From Aphodomonas sp964553125 (GTDB taxonomy: Bacteria; Bacillota; Clostridia; Christensenellales; Aristaeellaceae): a stretch of DNA of 64,000 nt. The DNA lies in contig CAZKJW010000002.1 of the NCBI GenBank assembly GCA_964553125.1, positions 8,593 to 72,592 of the forward strand, given 5' to 3'. The notes beneath the pieces were generated by a model. That model saw only the letters and a program-made list of their open reading frames with translations. It was not told the origin of the DNA and ran no database searches. This document shows, piece by piece, positions 35,161-43,416 of the stretch. How positions within the stretch are numbered: position 1 is the first letter of the stretch; each line of letters begins with the position of its first letter. Made by a program: the position numbers and the translations under genes.

Positions 35161-35631
35161 ATGACACGCGATGATTTTGCATTGCGGGTAACTGCCGCGC
35201 AGACAAAGCTCTATCGTGTTGCGCGCAGCTATCTGCGGCAGGAGGCGGATTGTCTCGACGCCATTTCGGAGGCGATCGCGCGCGCATGGCAGAAGCTGCC
35301 GTCGCTTCGCGAAGAACGCTATTTCGACACATGGCTGACGCGCATTCTGATTCGCGAATGCATCAACATCCAGCGAAAGCAACGGCGTGTTACGCCAATG
35401 GAAACGATCCCGGAGCAAAGCGTGGAACGGGAGGATGACAGCCAAGCGCTCTGCGCTGCACTGGACGAACTGCCGCAGAAGCTGCGGACGGCGGTGGCGC
35501 TGCACTACATGGAAGGATACTCCGTTGAAGAAACGGCGCGGATACTTCGCGTGCCGAAAGGAACGGTTTGTTCACGGCTGAAAACAGCGCGGGAGAAACT
35601 GCGGACGCTGATGAAGGAGGGAATGGCATGA
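35161..35631 (+). CDS. ECF-type RNA polymerase sigma factor
   Basis: A 156-residue sigma-70 family protein containing only regions 2 and 4. Region 2: LYRVARSYLRQEADCLDAIS and FDTWLTRILIRECINIQRK. Region 4: LPQKLRTAVALHYMEGYSVE followed by ILRVPKGTVCSRLKTAREKL. It would redirect RNA polymerase to envelope or signal-response genes. ATG 35161 follows GGAAGGAGGGG. The last codons overlap the start of the membrane protein downstream (ATGA), the classical sigma/anti-sigma layout. Confidence 0.93.
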   Translation: MTRDDFALRVTAAQTKLYRVARSYLRQEADCLDAISEAIARAWQKLPSLREERYFDTWLTRILIRECINIQRKQRRVTPMETIPEQSVEREDDSQALCAALDELPQKLRTAVALHYMEGYSVEETARILRVPKGTVCSRLKTAREKLRTLMKEGMA

Positions 35632-36416
35632 CGCGTGAGGAGTGGCAGAAAGCCTATGAACCGCTTCCGGAGCGGCTTGACGAATGCGTGACCCGGTCGC
35701 TTGCACGGCTGGAGGAAGCGCCTGCGCGGCACTTTTCGCTGAAGACGGCGGCGATTGCGCTGGCTGTTTTCTTGGCGCTTTGCGGCGTTGCGCTTGCGGC
35801 GTTTGAGAGCCGCACGGCGGAGATTTTCGGCCGGTTTTACGGCGATGAAAAAAAGCAGGAGCTGCTTTCCGGCGATACGGCGGATGTGAATGCCGTGCGG
35901 CGGCTCGGAGACGTGATCTATACGCTGGATGACGCGGTTTACATCAATGGAACCATTTACGCGAGCGGCACGATCCGCCCGGCGGACGAGGCGAATATGA
36001 TCCTGATTGCAGAGGACGTCAGCGTCAACGATCCGGTTGGGGCGCTGCTTTTCTGGGGCGAAACAGAAGAAATTCCGGAGGATGCGCCGTCCTATGCGGA
36101 AGCGGCGCAGCAGCAGGGCGCGAAAATTGTTCTGGCGCATGCCGTTGCAAACGGCGTTCTGGACGAAAACGGCCAGCTGAACGCTTCCGAGATCGGCTAT
36201 GGCGAGATTCCGCAGGAGGACGGTACCATCCGTTTCTTTTTCGAGTTTTCGGGAGGTAAAAGCGAAATCGAACGTGCGGGAGAGTATGACGTCAGCCTCT
36301 ATATCACAAACTGGGAGGTTACGCCCGACGGCGTATGGCTGTGCGGCGAGGAGAACAACACGCGGATTTCTGAGGATTGGACGATTACGATAAAACCGGA
36401 AATGCAGGAGGAGTAA
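35628..36416 (+). CDS. Probable membrane anti-sigma factor
   Basis: A 262-residue protein with a cytoplasmic N-terminus of about 38 residues, one membrane segment (TAAIALAVFLALCGVALAAF) and an extracellular domain of about 200 residues without cysteines. Sequence similarity is not recognised beyond this topology, which matches anti-sigma proteins such as RsiV or DUF4179-type. Coupling to the sigma gene by ATGA overlap, with a GAAGGAGGG site 6 bases before the start, is the main argument. The extracellular part would sense a signal and release the sigma factor. Confidence 0.7.
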   Translation: MTREEWQKAYEPLPERLDECVTRSLARLEEAPARHFSLKTAAIALAVFLALCGVALAAFESRTAEIFGRFYGDEKKQELLSGDTADVNAVRRLGDVIYTLDDAVYINGTIYASGTIRPADEANMILIAEDVSVNDPVGALLFWGETEEIPEDAPSYAEAAQQQGAKIVLAHAVANGVLDENGQLNASEIGYGEIPQEDGTIRFFFEFSGGKSEIERAGEYDVSLYITNWEVTPDGVWLCGEENNTRISEDWTITIKPEMQEE

Positions 36417-36418
36417 AC

Positions 36419-37645
36419 GTGAAAAAGCTGATTGCGTTTTTGCTTGCGACCGCTTTGCTGTGTACTGCGGCGAGCGCGGCGGAGCCGCTTCGCGTGCTGG
36501 ACGGGTGGAACATCGGCAATGAGTATCTTGAGCGCTATCCGGAAAGAGCACTGGACAAGCTGGAGGTCGTCTTCGACAATATGGGCGACAGCAACCAAAA
36601 CGAGCTGCTTTTTTCCGGCGAGTGGGATGCGGCGGTGATTGAAACAAGCCAGACGGATCTGGCCTCGCTGTGCGAGGCGGTGCCGCTGCTCGACCTTTCG
36701 TCTGTAGACGCCCAACGCGCCGGAGCAATGTTTCCGGCGGTGAAAGAAGCGCTGACAATCGACGGCGCGCTGCGCGGGTTTCCGCTGCTTGTCTTTGGCT
36801 GCACGATGACGATGAAGCTCGCCGGAGAGGAAACGCTGACCGGACTCGGCATGAACGGCGTGAAGCAGCCGAAAACCTTCGCGGAGCTTGCAGCGCTTGC
36901 GGAGAGCTATATGGCGCTTCCACGGGAAAAGCGCAGGGGTACGGCGTTTAACGCGGACGTCCGGGATAACTGGACGGCGTATTATCTGAATTACCTGATC
37001 GATTGCTATCAGGCGCAGTGCGTGAACAGGGACGACGGCATAGATTTTGACACGCCGGTTTTCCGGGAGAACCTTGCGCAGATTGAACGGCTGAACGCGG
37101 CGCTGTGCATTGACAGGAAAACGAACCCGGACGCGAACGGCACACTGAAAAGCGTGGTGTATGATTATGGAAACGGCGTGATGAACACCGACTGCTCGGT
37201 GCTTCACATGCGGGAGGACGACGCCAGCATTCCGGCGACAATGTTTGTTGTTATCGTGAACGCGAATTCGCCGCGCATTGACGAAGTGCTTGACTTTGTG
37301 CGCACTGCGTTTGAAACGGCGGAGGAGACGGAGATGCTGTATGCATCGTTCGATTATGACGCGCGGCTCCACGCCGTGTATGACGAACTGATTGACGCGC
37401 AGATTGAGCAGCATGAAGCGCAGGAAGTCATTGACCGCTTGGAAGCGCAGCGCGATGCAGGCGATCCGGCGCAGTATTACTCGCGCGAGGAGATAAAGGC
37501 GTATGCAGAGGAGGTTGCGCCGAAGCTGTCGTTCCCATGCTACCGGAGAATTTATGCGGTGAACGCGATTGCGGATTATACGGCAGGAAAACTGGATGTG
37601 GACGGGCTGATTCAGGAATTGAACCGACTGGCCGGGGAACGGTAA
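36419..37645 (+). CDS. Secreted solute-binding-protein-like protein in the sigma operon
   Basis: A 408-residue protein with a signal peptide (KKLIAFLLATALLCTAASA) and a body that looks like a family 1 extracellular solute-binding protein: an N-terminal beta/alpha part, the hinge-like TIDGALRGFPLLVFG, and a C-terminal helical lobe. There is no lipobox cysteine at the cleavage site and no permease or ATPase gene next to it. GTG 36419 follows AGGAGGAG and lies 2 bases after the anti-sigma stop, so it is part of that operon. A sensor or signal role together with the anti-sigma protein is inference. Confidence 0.65.
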   Translation: MKKLIAFLLATALLCTAASAAEPLRVLDGWNIGNEYLERYPERALDKLEVVFDNMGDSNQNELLFSGEWDAAVIETSQTDLASLCEAVPLLDLSSVDAQRAGAMFPAVKEALTIDGALRGFPLLVFGCTMTMKLAGEETLTGLGMNGVKQPKTFAELAALAESYMALPREKRRGTAFNADVRDNWTAYYLNYLIDCYQAQCVNRDDGIDFDTPVFRENLAQIERLNAALCIDRKTNPDANGTLKSVVYDYGNGVMNTDCSVLHMREDDASIPATMFVVIVNANSPRIDEVLDFVRTAFETAEETEMLYASFDYDARLHAVYDELIDAQIEQHEAQEVIDRLEAQRDAGDPAQYYSREEIKAYAEEVAPKLSFPCYRRIYAVNAIADYTAGKLDVDGLIQELNRLAGER

Positions 37646-37669
37646 GAAAGCGCGCGCTGCGCGCAATAA

Positions 37670-37726
37670 AACAAAAGGCTTTTGCGCAAGCGGGACAAAT
37701 GTCTCCTGCGGCAAAAGCCTTTTGGT
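37670..37726. terminator. Bidirectional terminator between convergent genes
   Basis: CAAAAGGCTTTTGC (from 37672) pairs with GCAAAAGCCTTTTG (to 37724) around an imperfect loop. A/T runs in both arms let it work in either direction. Confidence 0.85.
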
Positions 37727-37734
37727 TTGCGTGT

Positions 37735-38931
37735 TTATTGCGCTAAGCGCTTGAGCATTTCAGGGAGCCGGCCGTTTTCGATATCGTCCCGGTCGATAAT
37801 GGCTACGCCGAGGCTTTCGGCGCGCTTCATCAGCGCGGGCGCATCGCACTTGGGCGTGGACATGGTGACGATAGCCGCCTGCGCCATACAGCCGCCGAAA
37901 CGGTCGCAGAGCACGTAGATTTCGTTGATGTATGCAGGCGTCAGCACGCCGATCTTGCAGGAGATAAACAACGGTCGCAGTCCGCGCGTGACGGTGACGT
38001 CAATTTCATTGATGAGGTTGTTCGCTTCCTCGCGCCCGTCCCAGTCAACGACGACGCTGATCTGCACGTCGTCAAAGAAGGCTGCGTTCATCGCTGTCTG
38101 GCAGGTGTACAGTTCCAGCCAGATTCCGGGATCCTTCAGGCAGCTGCGCATCAATGCTGAAGGGAAACGAAAGCTGATACGTCCCTTGGCAATGCGAAGC
38201 TCCTCAATCGCGCCGCAGGCGGCCAGCGCCCGCAGAACGGTCGGATGCGCTTTCTGGCGCTTGCCGTCGCTGCCGACGAAGGCTTCCGCCACATCGACGG
38301 TAAGCGAATCGGAAAGCTCGCGGGTTTCTGAATCGGAAGGAGGCGTGCATGCGCGCTGAAGCCATGACACATGCCCGCTCCATTCGCGCCGATACCGGCA
38401 GAAAACGCCCCACACGCCGGGGATGTATTGCATGAGCGAATCGCGGAGCGCTTCCGTGCTGATGTGGCCGTGCTGCCGCATGGAGCCGCCGGCAATGCGC
38501 AGCACCTTGTCTACGGTGAAGCATTCTTTCGGGCGAACGGCTTCGAGCTGCTCTGCGCCGCTGATGTTGCGGAAGCAGGCTTCGTCCGGGTCGAAGGTCA
38601 TTGTCGGCACAGCCATGGCGCGGCAGAACGCGCCGACAGCAAAGATGACGGCGTTGTTGCTGCCGCTGACGTCCACCAGACAGTCGCGGCAGGCCATGTG
38701 CAGCGTCTCCAGTTCGCGGATCAGGCGCTCGGTGTTATATACGTCCACGGGAATGTAGCGGACGGTTCCGGGCGCGCCCAGCGCGCGCAGAAGAACGCCC
38801 AGCCGGTTGGCCTCGCGGACGTATTCATCGCCCTGCTTGCCGATGAATACGGTTTCCTCCGGCTTGAGGTAGACAGGGGAGAGTACGTTCAGAATCGGTT
38901 CGTCGCTCAGAAATTTGATCAGCATTTTCAT
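37735..38931 (-). CDS. DUF1887-family CARF-nuclease homologue (Card1/Can2-like), no CRISPR nearby
   Basis: A 398-residue protein that starts like DUF1887 members (MLIKFLSDEPILNVLSPVYL), with a Rossmann-like N-terminal domain (CLVDVSGSNNAVIFAVGAF), a middle winged-helix-like part and a C-terminal PD-(D/E)xK-type nuclease. The nuclease residues appear as GIWLELYT, the aspartate in NEIDV and the lysine in LFISCKIG. In Card1 and Can2 the CARF domain binds cyclic tetra-adenylate and activates DNA/RNA cutting. No cas gene or repeat array is in the window. The start at 38931 follows AGGAGGG by 9 bases. Family assignment is by recall of motifs. Confidence 0.75.
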   Translation of the reverse strand: MKMLIKFLSDEPILNVLSPVYLKPEETVFIGKQGDEYVREANRLGVLLRALGAPGTVRYIPVDVYNTERLIRELETLHMACRDCLVDVSGSNNAVIFAVGAFCRAMAVPTMTFDPDEACFRNISGAEQLEAVRPKECFTVDKVLRIAGGSMRQHGHISTEALRDSLMQYIPGVWGVFCRYRREWSGHVSWLQRACTPPSDSETRELSDSLTVDVAEAFVGSDGKRQKAHPTVLRALAACGAIEELRIAKGRISFRFPSALMRSCLKDPGIWLELYTCQTAMNAAFFDDVQISVVVDWDGREEANNLINEIDVTVTRGLRPLFISCKIGVLTPAYINEIYVLCDRFGGCMAQAAIVTMSTPKCDAPALMKRAESLGVAIIDRDDIENGRLPEMLKRLAQ

Positions 38932-39042
38932 TGGGAATGTCCCTCCTGATGTTTATCATATCACGGCGCAGAGAAAGAAAAAAGGTTTTTTGTGAAAAAG
39001 CGCGAACAATCTTTTTCTGAAGAGCTTCGGGAGGATACGACG

Positions 39043-39966
39043 ATGAAGGATTGGAAAATTGTCGGAACATGGTCGTTTTCGCAGCGGCATTTGCCTGTGG
39101 GCGCGGAGATTCTGCGGCGCGGAGGCAGCGCGGTTGATGCAGTGACGGAAACGGCGCTTTGCGTGGAGGCAGATCCGGAGATTGATTCCGTCGGCGTGGG
39201 CGGTCTTCCCAACTGGGAGGGCGTTATGGAGCTGGACGCCGGAATCATGGATGGAGCGACGCTGGATACAGGCGCGGTTGCCGCGCTGCGCGGGTTTCCG
39301 CATCCGATGGCCGTCGCGCGCGATGTGATGCGCCGCACGAGGCACGACCTTCTGGCAGGATATGGTGCGGAAGCGTTTGCGGAAAGCATGGGATATAAAA
39401 GGGACGAGCTTTTGACGGAGAAAGCGCGAAAGCGCTGGGCGGAGCTTCGGACGGCTCGCGGCGCCGCGCCGGATGCGCCGGCGAACATTACGCTGCATGG
39501 AGAACAGGGGAAGCCGATCGGCCATGATACGATTGCGTTGATTGCAATGGATTGCGCGGGACATCTTTGCGCCGGAACGACGACCAGCGGCCTTGCGCTA
39601 AAAATTCCGGGCAGGGTGGGCGACTCGCCTGTATGCGGCGCAGGGTTCTATGCGGACGACAGGTTTGGCGCAGCGGCGTGTACCGGGCTGGGCGAGGAGA
39701 TGATCAGGACGTCGCTTGCGTTTCGTGCGGTGCAGCTGATGCGCATGGGAATGGACGCGCTGGAGGCGGCCGTGAAAGCGATGCGGGAGGCGAGCGACGA
39801 TATGGCGGCGCTTGGCCGCGAAGTCGGCGAGATGGCAATGATTACCATGGACTCTGCCGGACGGCACGGTTACGCTGCAAATCATGAGGACTTCTGTTAT
39901 GCCTGCCAGACGGCGCAGGAGCCGAGCCGGCTCTATCCGGTTGAGCGGTGCTGGAAGCAGCAATGA
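39043..39966 (+). CDS. Glycosylasparaginase / isoaspartyl peptidase family Ntn hydrolase
   Basis: A 307-residue member of the asparaginase-2 family. The nucleophile threonine lies in GHDTIALIAMD, where the precursor cuts itself before Thr; further marks are GTTTSGLALKIPGRVGDSP, GAGFYADD and CTGLGEEMIR. It would remove asparagine or asparaginyl-sugar linkages or isoaspartyl peptides. ATG 39043 is 8 bases after GGGAGG; an in-frame GTG at 38992 has no such site. No signal peptide is seen, so it is cytoplasmic. It is divergent from the DUF1887 gene. Confidence 0.9.
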   Translation: MKDWKIVGTWSFSQRHLPVGAEILRRGGSAVDAVTETALCVEADPEIDSVGVGGLPNWEGVMELDAGIMDGATLDTGAVAALRGFPHPMAVARDVMRRTRHDLLAGYGAEAFAESMGYKRDELLTEKARKRWAELRTARGAAPDAPANITLHGEQGKPIGHDTIALIAMDCAGHLCAGTTTSGLALKIPGRVGDSPVCGAGFYADDRFGAAACTGLGEEMIRTSLAFRAVQLMRMGMDALEAAVKAMREASDDMAALGREVGEMAMITMDSAGRHGYAANHEDFCYACQTAQEPSRLYPVERCWKQQ

Positions 39967-39986
39967 AAGTTTGCGGCGTGCAGCTC

Positions 39987-40015
39987 TTGCGATGAACCGG
40001 ACAAGAGACTATAAT
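39987..40015 (+). promoter_or_regulatory. Promoter of the M18 aminopeptidase gene
   Basis: TTGCGA (39987-39992) and TATAAT (40010-40015) are 17 bp apart. Confidence 0.75.
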
Positions 40016-40049
40016 AAAATCATGTTTCCCTGTGAGGAGGTTTATCTGA

Positions 40050-41354
40050 ATGAAAAAAGCTGCTGATTTTCTTGAGTTTGTGCGCCGCGCGCCGACTGCT
40101 TTTCATGCTGTTTCCGAGCTTTCCAAAATGCTGGACGAAGCGGGATTTTTGCGCCTGAAGGAGACGGAAGCGTGGCAGCTTGCGCCGGGCGGAAAGTATT
40201 ATGTGACGCGAAACGGTTCCGCGCTGATCGCGTTTTGCGTTCCGGAAGAAGGGTTCGCGCCGTTTCAGATTGTTTCGAGCCACAGCGATTCGCCGACTTT
40301 CAAGCTCAAGCACAGCGCTGAGGATGTGGCGTGCGGAAAATATGTGCGGCTGAATGTGGAGCGTTACGGCGGCATGATCATGTCCACATGGCTGGACAGG
40401 CCGCTCTCGATCGCAGGACGCGTTATGGTGCGGGAGGAAAACGGCGTTCGCGCCGAACTGGTCAATCTTGACCGCGATTCCGTGCTGATTCCGAATATGC
40501 CGATTCACTTTAACCGGGAGATCAATAACGGGTATAGCTACAACGCGCAGACGGATATGCTGCCGCTGTATGGCGGCGCTGCATCGAAGGAGCAGCTTGC
40601 GCAGGAGATTGCCGCCGCCTGCGGCACGGAACCTGAGAGGATTGCGGCAAGCGATTTGTTCCTTTACAACCGGACGCCCGGAAGCATCTGGGGCGCTGAA
40701 AATGAGTATTTTTCCTGCGGCCGCATCGACGATCTGGAGTGCGCCTATACGGCGCTTTGCGCCTTCCTTGAGGCAAAGCCGCAGCGCAACACGCAGGTGT
40801 ATGCCGTGTTCGACAATGAGGAGGTTGGCTCCAGCACGAAACAGGGCGCCGATTCCACGCTGCTCGGCGATGTGTTTTACCGCACAGCGGCGGCGCTGGG
40901 GGCGGACGACGCGCAGACGCGTGCAGCCATGGCGTCGAGCTTTATGGTTTCGGCCGACAATGCGCACGCCGTTCATCCGAACCATCCTGAAAAATATGAC
41001 GCGCAGAACCGCACGTTCATGAACGAGGGCGTGGTGATTAAGCATAACGCCAATCAGAAATACACGACGGACAGCGTTTCCTGCGCTGTGTTCAGCGAGA
41101 TTTGCGCGCGCGCCGGTGTGCCTGTGCAGCATTTTGCGAATCGTTCCGACGTGCTGGGCGGCTCCACGCTTGGAAGCATTGCCAATACGCAGACCTCGAT
41201 GAACACGGTGGATATCGGCCTTGCGCAGCTGGCCATGCATTCCGCATATGAAACGGCGGGCGTGAAGGACGTGGAGTTTATGATTCGCGCGCTGCGCGCG
41301 TTTTATGAAACGCAGATCGTCGTTGACGGCGACGGGTTGTTTACGCTGCAATGA
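40050..41354 (+). CDS. M18-family aminopeptidase
   Basis: A 434-residue metallo-aminopeptidase. Zinc-site regions are IVSSHSDSPTFKLK, DNEEVGSSTKQGADSTLL, MVSADNAHAVHPNHPEKYD and GVVIKHNANQKYTTD, all typical of M18 (aspartyl aminopeptidase type, ApeA/ApeB). It trims N-terminal residues from peptides in the cytoplasm. ATG 40050 follows GAGGAGG by 9 bases. The next small gene overlaps its stop by 4 bases. Confidence 0.95.
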   Translation: MKKAADFLEFVRRAPTAFHAVSELSKMLDEAGFLRLKETEAWQLAPGGKYYVTRNGSALIAFCVPEEGFAPFQIVSSHSDSPTFKLKHSAEDVACGKYVRLNVERYGGMIMSTWLDRPLSIAGRVMVREENGVRAELVNLDRDSVLIPNMPIHFNREINNGYSYNAQTDMLPLYGGAASKEQLAQEIAAACGTEPERIAASDLFLYNRTPGSIWGAENEYFSCGRIDDLECAYTALCAFLEAKPQRNTQVYAVFDNEEVGSSTKQGADSTLLGDVFYRTAAALGADDAQTRAAMASSFMVSADNAHAVHPNHPEKYDAQNRTFMNEGVVIKHNANQKYTTDSVSCAVFSEICARAGVPVQHFANRSDVLGGSTLGSIANTQTSMNTVDIGLAQLAMHSAYETAGVKDVEFMIRALRAFYETQIVVDGDGLFTLQ

Positions 41355-41719
41355 TCGCGCAGAAGAACGCGCCTCTGCGGCTGGCTCCGGAAGAAGCGCT
41401 TGAACGGATGAATGCGATTCTTCTCAAATACGGGAAGGATTGCAGGGCGGAAATCTTTCAGGATGCGCTGAAAATTCGCGCCTCATGGCATGTATACAGG
41501 CGAGCAGACCGATTGTCGGTCTGCTCGTTGCTCGCCGCATGCGGATTGACGAAGCGGGCGGCGACGAATCTTTCGGCTGAATGGCTGCTGCACAATGCGG
41601 CATATCGTCTGCACGTGCTGCGCGGCTCATCGAAGGACGTTGACTTGGATTATTCGCGGGACGGACATTGGCTTGTGCGCTTCTGCACGAGAGTGCTGGA
41701 GCTGATGCATTTATACTGA
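41351..41719 (+). CDS. Small protein of unknown function, coupled to the aminopeptidase
   Basis: A 122-residue basic protein without recognised family, membrane segment or signal peptide. Its start overlaps the aminopeptidase stop (ATGA), so translation is coupled. It is rich in Arg, Leu and Ala and has no clear metal or nucleotide motif; a segment LSVCSLLAACGLTKRAATNL could be a helix-turn-helix-like stretch, but this is weak. A terminator 36 bases later ends the unit. Confidence 0.6.
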   Translation: MIAQKNAPLRLAPEEALERMNAILLKYGKDCRAEIFQDALKIRASWHVYRRADRLSVCSLLAACGLTKRAATNLSAEWLLHNAAYRLHVLRGSSKDVDLDYSRDGHWLVRFCTRVLELMHLY

Positions 41720-41754
41720 CGTTCAGAAGCGAACGGAAAGTGCTAAACGAATCA

Positions 41755-41786
41755 CCGCCGAAGGCTGTTGCTTTCGGCGGCGTTTT
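41755..41786 (+). terminator. Terminator after the aminopeptidase operon
   Basis: CCGCCGAA (41755-41762) and TTCGGCGG (41773-41780) are followed by CGTTTTA. Confidence 0.85.
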
Positions 41787-41789
41787 ATG

Positions 41790-41985
41790 TTCTGCGGGAA
41801 TCTGGAACCCACGGCCTCTGGAATGGGGTTCAAGTACGCTGGTGCAAGATGGTTTTAGTTTGATCAAAAGGTCCTACATCGAAGCGCAAATGAGTTAGGT
41901 CACGGCGACGTGTACCGCCATCTGATCTGTACTCGTATGGTTGGAGCGGCGTGAACATTACACCTATCTGTCATGTCGGATGTCA
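41790..41985. other. Lower-GC intergenic stretch with no intact gene
   Basis: No open frame of credible length or RNA gene is visible. One short plus-strand frame (about 41886-41940) reads ELGHGDVYRHL, which faintly recalls the C-terminal motif of tyrosine recombinases, but it is too short to call. Confidence 0.4.
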
Positions 41986-42300
41986 TCAGTTCTCAACATG
42001 CGTATGATATGCTTTCCATTGTTCCAGCTTGATTCCGACCCAAAAGCCATAAATCCCGAGTGTAATAAGCGTCAGCAGAATCCACTTAATCCAGTTGCCG
42101 AAAAGCTGTATTGCTTTTCCATCAAAGGTCAGACGATGCCCGTCGATGATCGTATGCATCGTTTTCCAACGTAGCATGTGGCAGACTGCCCACGGATAAG
42201 CAAGGCCGAGCGTGCATACTGTTACGATAAAACAGCCAACGCGATGCCCGACCAGCCCAAAAAGGCTTCCGTCAAATTTTGACTCGCTCATGTAGTTCAT
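41986..42300 (-). CDS. Small DUF898-family membrane protein
   Basis: A 104-residue protein with two membrane segments (FIVTVCTLGLAYPWAVCHML and WILLTLITLGIYGFW). The pattern FDGSLFGLVGHRV, followed by TxGL...W and a repeat FDGKAIQLFGNW...TLGIYGFW, is that of DUF898/YjgN, here in a minimal one-unit form. Function is unknown. The start at 42300 is preceded by AAGAAGGAA; 42291 is an alternative. Base composition here is lower in GC than on either side, which hints at separate acquisition. Confidence 0.75.
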   Translation of the reverse strand: MNYMSESKFDGSLFGLVGHRVGCFIVTVCTLGLAYPWAVCHMLRWKTMHTIIDGHRLTFDGKAIQLFGNWIKWILLTLITLGIYGFWVGIKLEQWKAYHTHVEN

Positions 42301-42475
42301 TTTCGATGTTCCTTCTTATCCGAACGTTTTTCATACTACATTTAGAAACTGTGCTGCGATCTGTTTGACGCTGAATCCGGCTGATTATTGCGACTGCCGA
42401 ATTATACGTCATAAACACAGGTAGCAGCACCCTGATTGCTAACGCTCGCTTTGACCGCGCCATGCGCGGGAAAAA

Positions 42476-43354
42476 TCAGTTCAGCATCACCTGACCGCCG
42501 GTCACCGGGATGGCCTGACCCGTTTCGTATTTTTGCTCGACGCAATAGAAGATGGCGCGCGCCACGTCGATGGGCAGGCAGCCGCGATTCATCGGCACTT
42601 TTGCTTCGTAGAAGCGCTTCACGTCGGCAGTGGTCTTTGCGCCCGGTACCTTACCGGCCTTCAGATACTGCACGAACAGGCCGCGTTCCGGATCCATCCA
42701 CAGCGGGCCTTCCAGATAGTTGCCGGGGCAGACGGCGTTGACCTTGATGTTGTAGGCGCACAGTTCGAGCGCGAAGCTCTGCGTCAGACCGATGCCGCCG
42801 AACTTGCTGCCGGCATAGGCGGCGTTTTTGTTGCTGCCTTCCAGACCGGACTTGGAGTTGACGGCGATGATATCGCCCATCCATTCCGGATCGGCTTCGT
42901 GCTGCGCTTCCATGATCATGGCGGCGTATTTGGTGCAGAGGAAATAGCCGGTATAGTTGATGTTGGTGACGAAATCAAAATCCTTGCGTTCGAGCTGCGT
43001 GACGGGGCCGGAACGGACGACGCCAGCGTTGGAAACGAGGATGTCCAGACCGCCGAGCTTTTCAACCGTCTGCGCCATCAGCGCGGCAACGCTTTCTTCG
43101 TCGGAGACGTTCACGGCGATGCTGATTGCCCGCTCGCCGAGTTCGTTGGCGACACTTTCGGCCAGCGGCGCGTTCAGATCGGCGATGACGATCGTTGCGC
43201 CTTCTTTATACATTTCTTCGGCGATGCCTTTGCCGAAGCCCTGCGCCGCGCCCGTAACGATGGCGATTTTGCCGGCAAGGCGACCGGCTCCCGCAGGACG
43301 GTTATGAATGTTTTGCTTGGCAAGTTCGCACCATTTGGTCATGTCAACTGACAC
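42476..43354 (-). CDS. Short-chain dehydrogenase/reductase
   Basis: A 292-residue SDR. The NAD(P)-binding motif is VTGAAQGFGKGIA, the NAG motif VSNAGVV, the catalytic serine region VNSKSGLEGS and the YxxxK motif YAGSKFGG. An N-terminal extension of about 25 residues and the overall look are like sugar-alcohol-phosphate dehydrogenases (SrlD-type), but the substrate is not certain. GTG 43354 is preferred because AAGGAA lies 5 bases before it; ATG 43342 is possible. It is monocistronic. Confidence 0.85.
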   Translation of the reverse strand: MSVDMTKWCELAKQNIHNRPAGAGRLAGKIAIVTGAAQGFGKGIAEEMYKEGATIVIADLNAPLAESVANELGERAISIAVNVSDEESVAALMAQTVEKLGGLDILVSNAGVVRSGPVTQLERKDFDFVTNINYTGYFLCTKYAAMIMEAQHEADPEWMGDIIAVNSKSGLEGSNKNAAYAGSKFGGIGLTQSFALELCAYNIKVNAVCPGNYLEGPLWMDPERGLFVQYLKAGKVPGAKTTADVKRFYEAKVPMNRGCLPIDVARAIFYCVEQKYETGQAIPVTGGQVMLN

Positions 43355-43387
43355 ACTGATTCCTTCTTTCTGTCGGAAATTGGTTTT

Positions 43388-43416
43388 ATTGTACCGTTCG
43401 CATTGCGTTTCGTCAA
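43388..43416 (-). promoter_or_regulatory. Promoter of the SDR gene
   Basis: On the minus strand TTGACG (43411-43416) and TACAAT (43388-43393) are 17 bp apart. The -35 box overlaps the last codons of the flavin-binding protein gene upstream. Confidence 0.75.

Noticed and set aside
37735..38931. CARF-like nuclease taken as evidence of a CRISPR locus.
   Set aside because: No cas gene, array or leader is present anywhere in the window; it is reported only as an orphan.
41668..41940. Possible tyrosine recombinase remnant (ELGHGDVYRHL).
   Set aside because: Only about 15 residues resemble the motif, with no catalytic Arg/His/Tyr context; kept as a hint, not as a feature.
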